From positions 558,001-622,000 of the forward strand of contig JAHLKG010000004.1 of NCBI GenBank assembly GCA_025526995.1: a stretch of DNA of 64,000 nucleotides, written 5' to 3'. The notes beneath the pieces are model-generated. The model was not told the origin of the DNA and did not search any database. It was given only the letters and a program-made list of their open reading frames with translations. Shown one piece after another: positions 31,201 through 43,400 of this stretch (within the stretch, counting starts at the first letter, position 1; each line of letters begins with the position of its first letter). A program made the position numbers and the translations under genes. Source of the stretch: Powellomyces hirtus. Lineage: Eukaryota > Chytridiomycota > Chytridiomycetes > Spizellomycetales > Powellomycetaceae.

Positions 31201-33104
31201 GCTTGGATCGAAGTAGAACGCGTGACCGAGATGCCGGTAGCGTCTGTCGACAGGTTGAGCGCTTGAATCGATGTATCGGACGTGTGTGTCGGTACATTGG
31301 ACTCGTTTGTCCATTTTGTCAATTCGGTAGATGTATTTTTCGACGCGTGTGTCGGTACATTGGACGCGTTTGTCCTTGAGCGAGTTTGAGTAGCGAAAGC
31401 CATCGGAGTTGGCGAGATGTGATACATTCCTCGAACAAGAGGTATGGTGATGTCATTCGTAGTGCCATTGCAGTCTTGAATGACGGCGCTCTCATCTTCA
31501 AAGGTGACTCTCTTTCCATCTTTGGCGAGAGCGGAGACCGAGATGAGAGTTTTGGCGAGTTTCGGAACGTAGAGAACATCAGTGAGAGGTACATCTCCAT
31601 CTGGAAGCTTCAAGATAGCGTTCCCTTTCGCTTCGGCATCGAGAAAGGCGTTGTTTCCAAATCTGACGCGCGTTGAGTGCTCTTCGTAGGATTCGAGAAT
31701 GGAAATGTCATTCGTCATGTGCTGTGAGCAGCCCGAATCCAGGTAAGCCAATGTAGTGGCGTTATGTGCTTCTGCAATGTTGGCATTAGCAGCGGGTTTT
31801 AAGGCTTCGACTGCCTTGGCTTTGAGGGGACAATTGAATGGGGTATGTTCATTCGAATTGCATAACCAACAGGGGAAGTTCTGTCTCTTCTTCGAGTCTG
31901 TGGTCTTCTTCGCGTCGGTCTTCTTGTGACCTGAGCCGTCTTTCTTTGAAGGTTGGGCTTCGAGCGCGATGTTTTCGCTCTTCTTGGCGAATCGGTTATT
32001 TTGGTTACTCTTGTTACTTCCGTTATCCAGACGCTTGGCAGCTGCCATGAGGCCATGGAGATCCTTGAAACTTTGAGTTCTGACGAGCTCTGCATGATGT
32101 TCATTCATTCCGCGAAGGTAAAACCACTTGTAGATTTCGAACGGCACCTTCAAGGGGATTTGACTTGTAATCTTCGTGAATGAGGTATTGTACTGCGAGA
32201 TGGAATGACTTCCTTGTCGGAGTCTTTCAAGTTGAGTGAGCAAAGTTTCTTCGTGATCGCTTGGCTGGTAACGCGAGAGGAAGGGAGGCTTGAAGGATTC
32301 CCAATCCGTGATGGGCTCCACCATCCCTTGTTCGGCATCTTTCTGGTGATTACGATACCATTGTTTTCCTTCGCCAGAGAGCTTCGTGAAGATGAATGAG
32401 AGTTGTTCTTCTTCAGATACAGGTTTTAGGCGAAAGACTAGAGTAAGTTGATCGACGAAGTCAGCGAGTTTTGAGAGATTTCCCATCCCGTCGAATGTAG
32501 ATACTGCATCGATCGCAGATTTGAAGTATGCGAATGATGTACGTTGTGCGTCGCGATCATCGCTCTTTCTGCTGCTTGTAGTTGTTGTGCTCTCCGTTGG
32601 GGAAGACGGACGAAAGTGAGGGGCAACTGGGGCTTCAACTTCGCCGTGAGTAATGTGTTGATGTAGAAAAGGGTACTCAAGGCCCGCTTTTGGGCTTCTC
32701 ATCGGTGAAACGGCCATAGGATGACCACCGATATGAGGCTTTTCGTACTTCTTGCGTTGTTGATGGGAAGTTGATGTAGCGAGAGGGTTTGAACTAGTCA
32801 ATAAAGTCCTCTCCAACCTGTCCATCCGATGGTCGAGCTTTTCGTCGATTTCCATCTTGAACCTCTGCAGAATTTCCATGACAATGTCAGTCGGTACTTC
32901 GGACGGTACTATTGCCGAGTCTGCATGAATTTCTCCATGATTCATCTCATCCACATCGGCATCTGCGTCGTGGGAATCATGATAGATCGAGGCATCGATA
33001 TTAACGTCTTCTTCAGCGTCAGGACCCCGTTGGGCTTCTCATGTGGCTTGACGGGCTTGTTGGCGGGTCTGCACTCCTAGAATGGGAGATCTTGCAGTAG
33101 GCAT
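28236..33104 (-). pseudogene. D1 gag-pol, nearly intact single frame with one early TGA
   Basis: About 1,620 codons. The probable start is ATG at 33,104 (MPTARSPILG). TGA at 33,041-33,039 interrupts at codon 22, after which the frame is open to 28,236; the next ATG is near 32,945. Domains in order: gag with knuckle CWLCNSNEH (near 31,860), protease LDSGCSQHM (near 31,745), a low-complexity linker (31,010-31,380), integrase finger, integrase core, chromodomain (about 30,053-29,905; YKVEEIL, FLCKWLGF, NTWEP), RT with YVDDLL (near 29,265), RNase H (YSDADWG, near 28,760). The integrase motif that should read SDRGGEF reads SYRGGEF (TAT at 30,572-30,570), so one catalytic Asp is lost. The frame could be expressed if the TGA is bypassed or if a downstream start is used. 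Confidence 0.93.
31093..31151. repeat. long hairpin in the D1 protease-integrase linker
   Basis: CTCTCCAGTGGGGGGCTGGC pairs with the reverse complement ending CACTGGAGAG, one indel apart, around a short CCCC-AAATT-GGGG centre. Surrounding 31,050-31,200 has further GGCCGGCC/GGCCAGCC palindromes. It is translated as a Gly/Ala/Pro-rich linker. D2 has different sequence here. Confidence 0.85.
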
Positions 33105-33218
33105 CTTGACGGTGTGCTCGGTACTTTCTTGGCACTTGAATTTGACGGAAGACTTGTAGTTTACAAGTTTTACGAAGGGAGAATGATTCGAATTCGACCG
33201 GTCTCAGGGCTCATAACC

Positions 33219-33584
33219 TATTGGAGATATCGGCGTTTCCAGTACTTTATCGGCAATGCAGAGGATTGGCCGAATTCGATGTGGCCTCCAGTATACTTCA
33301 TAAAGGGGGGTTACAGAGCTCTTCTGAGATGCAGTTGACGATGTAGCGTTGTCAGATGCACGGAGATGTAATGTATGTGAATGTATTTTATGTCTTAAAG
33401 TCTTATCGGTAATGTCTCGCTTCGAGCGTTCTAATCTACTTTTTCTCCAATCACGTGATCACACGTGATCCAATTCAGCTCTTAGCGTTACCGGTATGAC
33501 GGTCACGTGTTCTAGTCGGAGAATCCAAGTAAGGATCTAATGTAAGGACCAAACGTTGAGTACGCAAGTCTCAACATTCCAATA
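33219..33584 (-). repeat. D1 5' LTR and primer site
   Basis: 366 bp. Directly inside it, minus strand 33,218-33,204 reads GGTTATGAGCCCTGA, the same initiator tRNA-Met anticodon-arm complement as in A. CACGTG occurs twice, near 33,452-33,470. Confidence 0.9.
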
Positions 33585-33887
33585 GAATCCTAGAGAAATG
33601 CACACCCAACCGGCAAGAGAACTGTCCGGACCACAGACGGATGTAGTCTTTCACATTTTGCAAAGGTTTCACGACCATTGGATGGAGGAGCTGGAGAAGA
33701 ACCTTTTGAAGATGTCAAATCCTCTCATTACATGAACTTCCCATCCCCGACATGAAAAGATCGAAAGCGGAAACACTCACATCAGCAATTATGATGGCTT
33801 TGCATTGGTCACCAAATGGCTGAAAACTCACGCTGAACTACCTGGAGCATTTCCTGCTGCACAAGGACAGTCTAGGCAGACCCTAGC
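33585..33887. other. unassigned sequence right of D1
   Basis: No match to any element in the window. A plus-strand frame from about 33,775 reads into the next region without an ATG. Possibly the remnant of an older element or host DNA. Confidence 0.5.
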
Positions 33888-34577
33888 ATGCCTACTAGAC
33901 AGACTGCAGCAACCTACAACAAAAAAACTGATATCTTCCACACACCCGCTCAGCATCCCGAGTTCTTGAACGATGACACCAACATACCGTACATTTTCCA
34001 TACTCAAACTACCAGTACAATGCAACCTGTAAAGAACCAGAGCTTTGTGAGAGACCTCTCTCAAGTCCTCTGGATGCTAGAACTACCCAATAACAAAAAG
34101 CTGGATGGCAAAGAAGTGGATGTGCAAGAATTCTGCTCCCGCCTGCGTGGAGAAGTTGAAATGGCTGTGCACCAAGGCTGTCTTACCAACATGGACAATG
34201 CACGCAAGTATCTCTCTCACAAGCATTTCACCTGCACCATGCTCACCTGGTCATACTCGGTAGTCGACCGTTACAAGACATTTGATGATTTCTTTAAAGA
34301 ACTCATGGTCTGGTTTGGCACCAAGCAGACAAGCATGGACCGACATATGGCAGTACTCACGCTAAAGAAGAAGCTGCAAGAGATGTCCAGAGCCTTTGTC
34401 ATCCCACTCCGGCCCTTGAACAAGGCATTGCCGAGGGTATCACAGTTGAATGACCAAGAAAAGAAATACACCTTCCTGGAGTGTCACCAGAAGCCATCTA
34501 TGAAGTCCATCCTGGTCAAAGGCAAATGCTGGGACAAAGTGACAATTACATTTGACAATCTACTTGACAAGGTCTGA
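33888..34577 (+). CDS. gag-like or unknown 229-residue frame
   Basis: ATG at 33,888, TGA at 34,575-34,577. The reading frame is uninterrupted and has normal amino-acid composition. The C-terminal two thirds (FDDFFKELMVWFG, then LKKKLQEMSRAFVIPL, then LNDQEKKYTFLECHQKP) resembles the spacing of retrotransposon capsid domains, where a Trp/Phe-rich helix is followed by a short FL-x-GL-like end. No zinc knuckle and no pol follow. Codon and base use differ from the neighbouring elements (more A-rich). Could be a decayed gag or a host fragment. Confidence 0.4.
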   Translation: MPTRQTAATYNKKTDIFHTPAQHPEFLNDDTNIPYIFHTQTTSTMQPVKNQSFVRDLSQVLWMLELPNNKKLDGKEVDVQEFCSRLRGEVEMAVHQGCLTNMDNARKYLSHKHFTCTMLTWSYSVVDRYKTFDDFFKELMVWFGTKQTSMDRHMAVLTLKKKLQEMSRAFVIPLRPLNKALPRVSQLNDQEKKYTFLECHQKPSMKSILVKGKCWDKVTITFDNLLDKV

Positions 34578-37070
34578 AAATGGTACAAGCAAGGAATGTG
34601 TTGGAGTCTGTACCTTTGCCTGTAGGTGCCCAATCCCCAGACTGTGGACGGCGTTCAATAGCCCGGGTTGTGCGGCAGCCAGTGAGGCTTGTTTTAGTTA
34701 GATGGAGCCACAGCTGACCGAGTTGTGGCAGGTTACATCCTGAGGCTGTGTTGTTTGAGTTGAGCCTCTGCCAAGGATCTTGGCAATGCCAGAACAGCCT
34801 CAGCGTACCCACAGAGAACTCAGCATTGCTTAGCACTGCTCAGCCTGGGTCTGCCAAGCCATGCCAAGGGACTTGGCTTCCTTGGCAGTGTACAGATAGT
34901 CTTCTATAAAAGGCCAGTAATCCCTGGCCCCTCCCTCTCAATGAAAAGGCAGTTTCCACACACAATCAACACATTGCTGAACTTCCTGATCATACCTATT
35001 CAACAAAGCCTACATTGCCTCCGACAACCATAACGATTGGCAATTGCACCCCAACGTTTTTGACCAACCCAACATGGGACGGTGGGGAGGCCCACAAGGT
35101 CACACGATTAACCTGTCTGCCACAACACACAACTGCTTAGTCTACTGCTACTGCACAATTGTCTACAATGATTCCTCAGCTGTTTGTCAGAATGCATTCA
35201 CACACAACTGGAGCACCAAAAACTGTTGGGCTAACCCGCCATGGGAACTCACACTGCAAGTCCTCGCCAATGTGAGTGTCGACGGCGCTACCATGACTCT
35301 GATCACACCTGTATGAAAAAATTCCCTCTGGTACCAACAACTACTCAGAATGTGCGGCGACTACCCGAAATTGCTAAGGCATTCAGGCGTACTTTTCACC
35401 CGATGAGGCACCTGAGCTGATGGCTCCGGCATTATCAACAAACCCGCATGGCCCTACATTGGGGCCTGGAGGATATCAGGAGAAGTCAAAGCACAACAAT
35501 GGTTCATAACCGAATCACAGCGTGCATGGTCCCAAAACCACCACAGGCCACTCACAGTATCTTGCATATCTCCTGAAGACTGCTACATTGGAATAACCCA
35601 AGCATCATGCATCCCCTTCAATGAGATCATTGAAATCTGGCAAACGATTCCAGCTGACACAGCCAAGGTACGAACTGCACACCATCACTTGCAACTGCAC
35701 CCAGTGCCATCTTAGCATGACCAACTACACAAACAGGAGAGGGTGCCACAGATGCTAATACACAACAAGGAAACAGAAAGAAGACTGGCTTTGACACCTC
35801 GAAACCAAGAATGCGACCAGCAGACAGGGAAGGGATTCCCAATGCTGTGTGGCACTTGAGAGGAACCGATGAGCTGTCGCTAACCTTGTCATTGTTTACT
35901 GACTTGGACAACACTCCTGTCACAAGAAGCTTCCTCAATCGGTCACAACCATACAAGAATGGAAGGAGAGAGCTGATTGGACATTGCCCTCACAGATGGC
36001 GCAAACAATATGATGAAATGACATGGATTGTGAAAGCTGAGGATGCTTCTGCACAGACAAAAACAGCAAATGAAAGCAAGGCTGGGCTGAGGCATACATT
36101 GCCGGAGCTGACAAAAAAAACGAGACAACGCACATGTCAACAACGATCTCAAGCACATGATGTTCACAGTTGCCTAAATATATGGCAAAATACATGGAAT
36201 TGAAATGGATGGACTAACTGCAGACCTGGCCGCCACTATCAATTGCATCTCAGACAGTTTCTTTAAAGTCCTCCAAGTAAGGACCCCAGTGCATGTATGG
36301 CAACACACAAGCAACATAACAGGAATTGGTTCTGGCAAAGCTACAGAACACATCTATCTGAATCTAGAAATTAATATCCAAGGCATCCAACCACAAAGAA
36401 TGCGATTCAGTATGGTTTGTGGCCCCTGCAGACCCGTCCCTATCAGATACCCAGCCTGAAAGAATACAAGACCAAATTAGACCTGAATTCAACGTACTGG
36501 AATATGATAGCAAGCCTGACAGCCCACAAAGGAAGACACCTATGAAAACCGTATTTGGGAAATTCACCACAGATGGTACCCATCATTACAGCAGCATTTG
36601 CATCCCCAGTTTCCGTGGCAGAGGAAGAAGCTTACCTACCAGCTCACCATGTCATGCACATTGCGGCCAGGCCTGAACAAGAGATGAGTCCCAACAAAAT
36701 GCTACCTTGTCACCAGCAGTAAGAGCATGCAGAATAGCGGCATTTGGTGCCCCAACCAGGTGAAACCAAACTGGAATGGCACCTGGCTATCCCCAGTTGT
36801 TAACCTCGCAAGCAACAGCTACTCGGGTGGATAGATTCTGAAAACTGTGACTTTGCAGTAGAACCAGTACGAGAAGTATTCCTTACCGAACCCAACAGCC
36901 TCAACAACTGGCTGACACAGCAGGCACTGCTTAAGGAAGTAATTCCACGAGGAAAGCTACAGCCCCAGCACTGAAGCTGGCCCACACAGTCCAATTAGAG
37001 GAACTAGATTGCAGAAAACTGTTTCCATGGTCCACAAGGGTGGGAAAGCCTACAAAACTCCCCAAGAACA
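34578..37070. other. unassigned, degenerate protein-like stretches
   Basis: About 2.5 kb without an intact gene. Short plus-strand stretches look protein-coding but are broken by stops and shifts: about 35,100-35,316 (Cys/Trp rich), 35,430-35,670, 35,811-36,270 and 36,200-36,460. Some are followed by GT donors. I cannot assign them to a family. Base composition is more AT-rich than the alpha region. Confidence 0.5.
34769..34911 (+). promoter_or_regulatory. promoter-like block with TGCCAAG inverted repeats and a TATA box
   Basis: TGCCAAG-GAT-CTTGGCA is a perfect 7-3-7 palindrome (34,769-34,785). Further TGCCAAG copies at 34,852 and 34,862 and CTTGGCA at 34,881 follow, then TATAAAA at 34,905-34,911. 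It could be the U3 of a diverged LTR or a host promoter. No confirmed gene starts just after it. Confidence 0.45.
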
Positions 37071-37334
37071 TGTTGAGTTTCGATTTGTGAGACAAACCTG
37101 TCAAATCGACAGCGCCCCAAGACTCCATGCCACCTCTGCCGCGCACTCCATAATCCATCTAACCGCGTATGCTCAGATAGCTTGCACAGCCACTTTTTCT
37201 TCTTCTTAGCATAGATCTTCTTTTACCCACCGTTCAGACTTAACAACCACACAATACAAAGTACCATTGTCATAGAGAGTGTCGAGCTAGCTTCCTTCTG
37301 TTGTACTACACCTTAACCGGACCTATGCATAACA
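37071..37334 (+). repeat. probable C 5' LTR and primer site
   Basis: The right end is well placed: CATAACA is followed directly by GGTTATGAGC (37,335-37,344), the primer site also used by A and D but shorter. The left end is a guess at TGTTGAGTTT, chosen for the TGTT/AACA ends. No second LTR is available for comparison. Confidence 0.45.
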
Positions 37335-37418
37335 GGTTATGAGCGGCCCTGATAGCCTGCTCAACGCTTAAAACAACAAGCATCCTGTATCCCTCTTCTT
37401 GTTGTTCAATACTCAATC

Positions 37419-40400
37419 ATGCCATTGTCCCGTAGCCCCATTCGGACCAGGTCCAGAACAAACACTGCCCCTGTGCTGATGCAGGATTCTGCAGATGAGG
37501 GTCCTCACAGTGAGGATGACAAGGGTCGAGCCACTCGACCTGATGACAAGGTCGTCACTAAGGCATATCTGGAGAAGGCGCTGTTGGAATCCCAACGCAT
37601 TATTGCCGAAATGCAGGAACGCATGCTGCTGGAATTGCAGCGACTCGCCGCTGAGTCACAAAGGGAGTCTGAGCACCTTGCAGCTTGTTGGTGTGTACAG
37701 ACTCTGTCATCGAGTCACAACTGTGCCATCGCAGGGCGTATGCTGCGCCACTACGATGAGTCACGCGATCACGTGCAAACCACGTGATCAACTCCGATAT
37801 AAGTAGTTTTCCTTCCATGCTTAATATATCGGAGGGACCTTTTCTCTTTTTCTCCAATAGAGCGGGATTAAGTTACTTCGTTGTTTTGCCTAGTCAACTA
37901 CCCTGAAAGCTTCCTCAACTATCTACACAGATACTCTCAGACCAACAGGTTATGAGCCCTGGAATGGTAGGCAACGAAATGAACCCCCGGTACACTCGTA
38001 GTATGTTAAGATGTCTAGCGGGTCGACGGACCCCAGGGTCCAATACACAACAGCAAGCCGTAGATCATGCCGCTAAGGAAAGCGCACGAGTGGCTGGTGA
38101 ATGGACATCACCAAGCAATGGAGGGAACTCTGCCGGTAATGATACACTGGCAGAGCCAACGCCTTTGAGTGTCGACGCCAACGAGGGCAAAGACGCATTG
38201 GAAGGGCGTACCCGAAACATCGACCGACGAGATGTCAAGGTCGAAACCCGTCCCCTATCAAGCAGTACGGATGATCACAGAACGATCAACTACAGTACTC
38301 CAGTGGCATTCCCAAGTGGGGAATCAGTGAACACCGTGCATGTCCGCCCGCGTGGGGCGGACATGGATAGGATAGATCAGCTTGAGAATTCTCTAGCCCA
38401 ACTAACGGAAATGCTCCAAATGAAGTGGCGCATGGATCAGGATGTGAACATCCGGATCACCCCTCAGGTACGTACGGCGCAATGGCGCGTATGCACACCA
38501 TCACCCACTCGCAACGACGGGTTCGCTGCACCGTGGACAGAGTACAATCAGGAGATTGGAGCTCAACAGGAATACCAACGTTCTCCATTCGAACGCCGCC
38601 CTACATCACCGACATCGAGCATACACAGCGTGACGACCAAAATCGTCGACAGTCGAGGTGCGAAGGCGTTCGTGGATGGGACGCTGAAAGATATTGGGTC
38701 CTACAATGGAGAATCCAATATGGTCAAACTTCGAACGTTCATCAACAAGATTGAGACAGTTGTGAAGTATGAAATGGTTCCGCCCGAGTTTCTCGTAGAT
38801 TTTGTGGCTGCGAAACTCACAGGATGGGCATACACTTGGTGGCAGTCGCTCTCCCCAAGTAAAAGAAACGAAATTACGACGTGGCATGACTTTGAAGACG
38901 TTGATTCAGGTAGAACCAACACCGGTCTTAGGTCCGCCCTTCTGGTGCGTTTCGCGCCACGAAACCACACAAGAGATTCGCTGCAGAAACTACGGGAATT
39001 GCGTCCCAAAGGCCGCATGGATGAGTACATCACTCAGTTCAACATGCTGGCATTTTCTCTGCCGAAAACACCGGATTACGTCCTTCAGGATTACTTCATC
39101 AACGCGCTAACACCAGACCTTGCGGCCTTGGTTCAGGCTAATGAAGAAAACATAACTGATTTGAGCAGTTTACAGGCCGCTGCATCCAGGATCGCCGCCA
39201 ACATGGCTAAGAAACCTAGCGGGACCACAACGGATACGCGACCAGGTGCCGGACACACTGACGCCTCTAAGAAACAAAAGGGTGGCAAGACCCACGGGGA
39301 GAAGTCAACGAACGGCAAGAAGGACAAGGAATCTACTCCATCAAACAAAGGCCAAACCCAAAAGTCGGGTTGTTGGGCCTGTGGAGACCCTAAACACCGA
39401 ACACAGGAGTGTGAAGTGTTAAAGAAGTTCAAATCCGAGATGGAGAAGAACAAGACGAAGCAGTTGTCTGATGGTGCTGTTAGCACAAATGCTGTGGAAG
39501 CATTACATGTCTGGGTCCGCCAAGAAAAACCGTATGAAGCCCTCATCGACTCTGGCGCTACGGACCACATGACACCTCACAAAGAGACCTTGGATCACTC
39601 AACCGTGTACAGTGATGTCAGAGCTGTTATGCTTGCTGACAAAACATCACTACCCTCTACAGTTCGAGGTACGGTACGAGTAGAAGTTAACGACTATCCG
39701 AATCCGCTCGAGTTGGGCGGAGTCCTGCATGTGCCAGGATTACGACAAGATCTCGTATCGGTAGCAAAATGTAACAATCAAGGCGTTGACGTGCTCTTCA
39801 AATCGAATGGAGATGTCATTTTCACGCGAGATGGCAAAGATATCGCCAAAGGCGTACGCCGCAACAACACATATTACCTGCAAGGTACGCTACTGTCTGA
39901 AAGTCTGTGGTCAGATTCAGAAGTATGCACGGTTGAAGTGTCTCCTACACTCGCCCATGCTCGTCTTGGACACGTTGGCAAACACGTCCTGGAGAAGATG
40001 GCATCGGTTACGGACGGTTGGTCCATAGTGGGGGATCTAAGTGACTTCAAATATTGTGAAGCCTGCGTGCTAGGAAAAGCCGCTCGTCTTCCATTCTCCC
40101 TTGGTAATGTTGAAAACCAGGGAGATCTGTGAGCTGATTCATTCAGACCTACAGGGACCATTTCGTATCCCTGGTTACGAAGGATCACGCTATTCGCTGG
40201 AGTTCATTGAACACACATCAAGATATGTGACTGTTTTCCCTATTCCTTCAAAGGATTCAGCAGTCATACTCGAAAAGTTTCTCATCTACAAGGCTTGGAT
40301 TGAGAAACAGACTGACCGACAAATCAAGATTCTACGTACGGATCGAGGCACCGAATACTTTGGCGAGGTTCTACAGTACCTACTGAAAAATGGTATCACT

Positions 40401-43400
40401 CATCAAAAGTCCGCGGCCTATTCGAGTCAGCAAAACGGGATTGCTGAACGATGGCATCGCACGGCGCTGGACAGGGTCCGTGCCACCTTCGCGGATACAA
40501 AACTACCCCGAAGATTCTGGCCTGCTCTACTGGTAGCGGCTGGATACATCTATTCCCTTACGTACAACCGCATCAACCAGAAGACGCCGCATGAAATCTT
40601 ATTTGGCCGGCGTCCTGATGTCGCCCATCTTCGGTGTATTGGTTGCGTGGCGTATTCCGTTCTAACTAGCAAAGGACGAGATAAAATGGGGAATCGAGCA
40701 AAGAAGGCTTACTTGGTAGGCTATGCTCAACCCACAGGTGCCAAGGGGTATCTGGTATGGGATCCTGTTACTGACAAGGTCAAAGTGTCACGAGATGTGA
40801 TCTTCAAAGAAGACTTGGGACTCGAACCCAAATATCAGCAGGATCCAGCACATCTTGATCTTCTAGATGAGGAGAGTCAGGAGGATGACGTCGAATATGC
40901 CGTGGAGGCGATTATCGACGAGCACCGCAGTAAGGTGCACACAAAAGAGTACTTGGTTAAGTGGGAGGGATATCAAGAACCTACCTGGGAGTCCCAACTT
41001 TCACTACTCAACACTACAGCATTGGATGACTGGGAGAATCGAGTAGCCGCGTACGATGTTGGCACACGACGAAATGACCCCATCGCTGCATACGCCGCCT
41101 GCGCGTGGACTCAAGCAACGATCAACGATGACGCCATGACATGGAAGCAAGCAATGAAAACCCCTCAGAAGGAGGAATTTCTCAAGGCTGCACGCATTGA
41201 GTACCAATCCCTGGTCGACAATGGTACATGGGAGCTCACCAAGCGTCCTCGTAACAAGCGCGTGATTGGAACAACATGGGTCTTTCGAACAAAGGTCAAT
41301 CCCGATGGCACCTTTAACAAGTTCAAAGCCAGAGCAGTGGCTCAAGGCTTCTCTCAACAACCCGGTCGCGACTTTGGTGATACATACTCACCTACGCTAC
41401 CATTCAGCGCTACACCTCTTCTTGGCATATTGTGTTCAGCACGGGCTGGACATCCACAGTATGGACGCTGTTACCACCTTCCTTAACAGTGATATTGATA
41501 AGGATATCTATATCGAGCAGTTTGAGGGATTCGAAGATCCGGATCACCCCAAAGGCGATTGGGTCCTGAAGCTACTGAAAGCTCTCTACAGCCTGAAGCA
41601 ATCACCTCTTCTTTGGTATGAGACCTTGAGGACTGCACTGTTAAAGCTCGGCTACGAAGCGGTTTCTGTATGCCCATGTATCTTTTTCAAGTACGCGACA
41701 GACGACCATACACCTCCGTCGAACGACAACTTGGTCCTTATTCTCGTCTTCGTCGACGACCTGCTCATTGCAGCAAAGGATCCGGAGATTCTGGCGAAGA
41801 GCAAAATGGAGCTACATTCGAAGTTCAAGTTTACGGAACAAGGTCGCGTAACCAGTCACCTTGGTCTCGTCTACAAATATGACTTCGACTCTCCTGTTTG
41901 TACCCTCGAAGTCTCAAATGTCAAGTACATCGACAACGCTCTCAAACAATTTGGCATGAGCGACTGCCATCCTGTCTCCACTCCGTACGCCATGTCAGCG
42001 CGTAACCAACAACCGGAGGATTCGACACCATTCACGAATCTCAAAATGTATCAGGAAGCAGTGGGGGTCCTCACTTGGGCCTCCATCACATGGCGATGGG
42101 ATATCGCCACTGCAGTCGGTTACGTTGCGCGACGCGTGGTCACACCTACCAACTCCGACTGGAACAATGTTAAGCGCATTTTCCGCTATTTGAAGGGTAC
42201 CCGCAATTATGCCCTCAAGTTTACATCCGAAAGAAATGATCCGCGTGGCCTACGCGTATTCACGGATGTGGATTATGCAGGAGAACTCACCGACCGTACG
42301 TCCACTACGGGTATCTTGGCCCTTTACAATGGGTTTCCTGTTCTGTGGAAAAGCAGCAAGCAGAAGTGTACCGCCCAAAGTATGACCGAAGCGGAGTACA
42401 TTGCTGCCAGCACCGGTCACAACGAAGCCAAATGGCTACGCCAACTCTTGGCGGAAGTTTTGGGACCTCAACTGGATTTCAAATCTCGACCGGTCCCTCT
42501 CCATGTTGATAATCAGAGCGCCGGGGCCTTGATTCAGTCTAAGGCTATCAACCAGCGCACCAAGCACATTGACGTTCGGTACCACGCTATACGCGATTCG
42601 TTCGCGAAGCAAATTATCGAAATCATCGACACCAATACGGAAGATCAATTGGCAGACATCTTTACAAAGCCTTTTCCAGCTGTCAAACATAAGGACACTG
42701 TCCTGAAGATTACGAACGGGACTCATATATTTGATGAGAGAATACGCAATGAGGGCATGCCTACGGAAGCACACCGAGCCCAAGTGTTACTCGCTGAATG
42801 TCAGGAGAATTCCTCACAACACTGGCTTACCTTGGCATCTACACCGCAATTGCGGAACCCGAACCCATGCCCCCCCCAGGAGGATGGCCCTGCCCCTCCT
42901 CCATCATCCTCATCGCTTGAGGGTGAGCGTCGGCTTGGAGAGATCGGTGATCCCTCCAACTCCTCGGCTTCCCCCTCCTCCTCCTCCTCTTCCTCATCAT
43001 TATAGGGAGCCTCCCGCTCCAGGATGTCCCACATCCTCTTCACCTCCGCTGCTGACTTCTTGTCTGCAGCCTTCTTCTTCGCCTGGGCTTTACCCTTGCC
43101 CTTCCCAACAGCCATCTTCCAGTCCTGCCGGTCCTCTAGCACGGATCTCAGTCCATCAAGCATCCCGGTCACCCGTGCACGACCAAGAGGCATACCAGAT
43201 CTCGACCGGTCCTTCACCCTGTCTTTCGCTTGCTCGATATGGCGTTCAAGGACCTCTTGATGGTCCTTGCGGTAGAACTGTCGGGCATACGCCGCCGACA
43301 TTGTTCGAATCTCCGCTCGGGACAACCCCGCAGCGGGTGCACCTCCCAATGGCGCAGAGGGCACCACTGCCGATGGCACAGCCGGAGCCGTGGTCGCCGC

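Larger units (their letters stand above)
27841..33584 (-). mobile_element. Ty1/copia D1, minus strand
   Basis: LTRs at 27,841-28,196 (3' LTR) and 33,219-33,584 (5' LTR), with TATTGG/CCAATA ends. The boundary is fixed by the primer site directly inside the 5' LTR and a purine tract inside the 3' LTR. The two LTRs are 356 and 366 bp and differ at about nine positions plus one indel. Flanks are AGGTT on the left and GAATC on the right, so no target duplication. D1 may also be a recombinant. Confidence 0.88.

Noticed and set aside
33585..33592. GAATCCTA right of D1 as proof that element E continues there
   Set aside because: Only eight bases are shared with the E sequence at 25,809; the following bases do not match.
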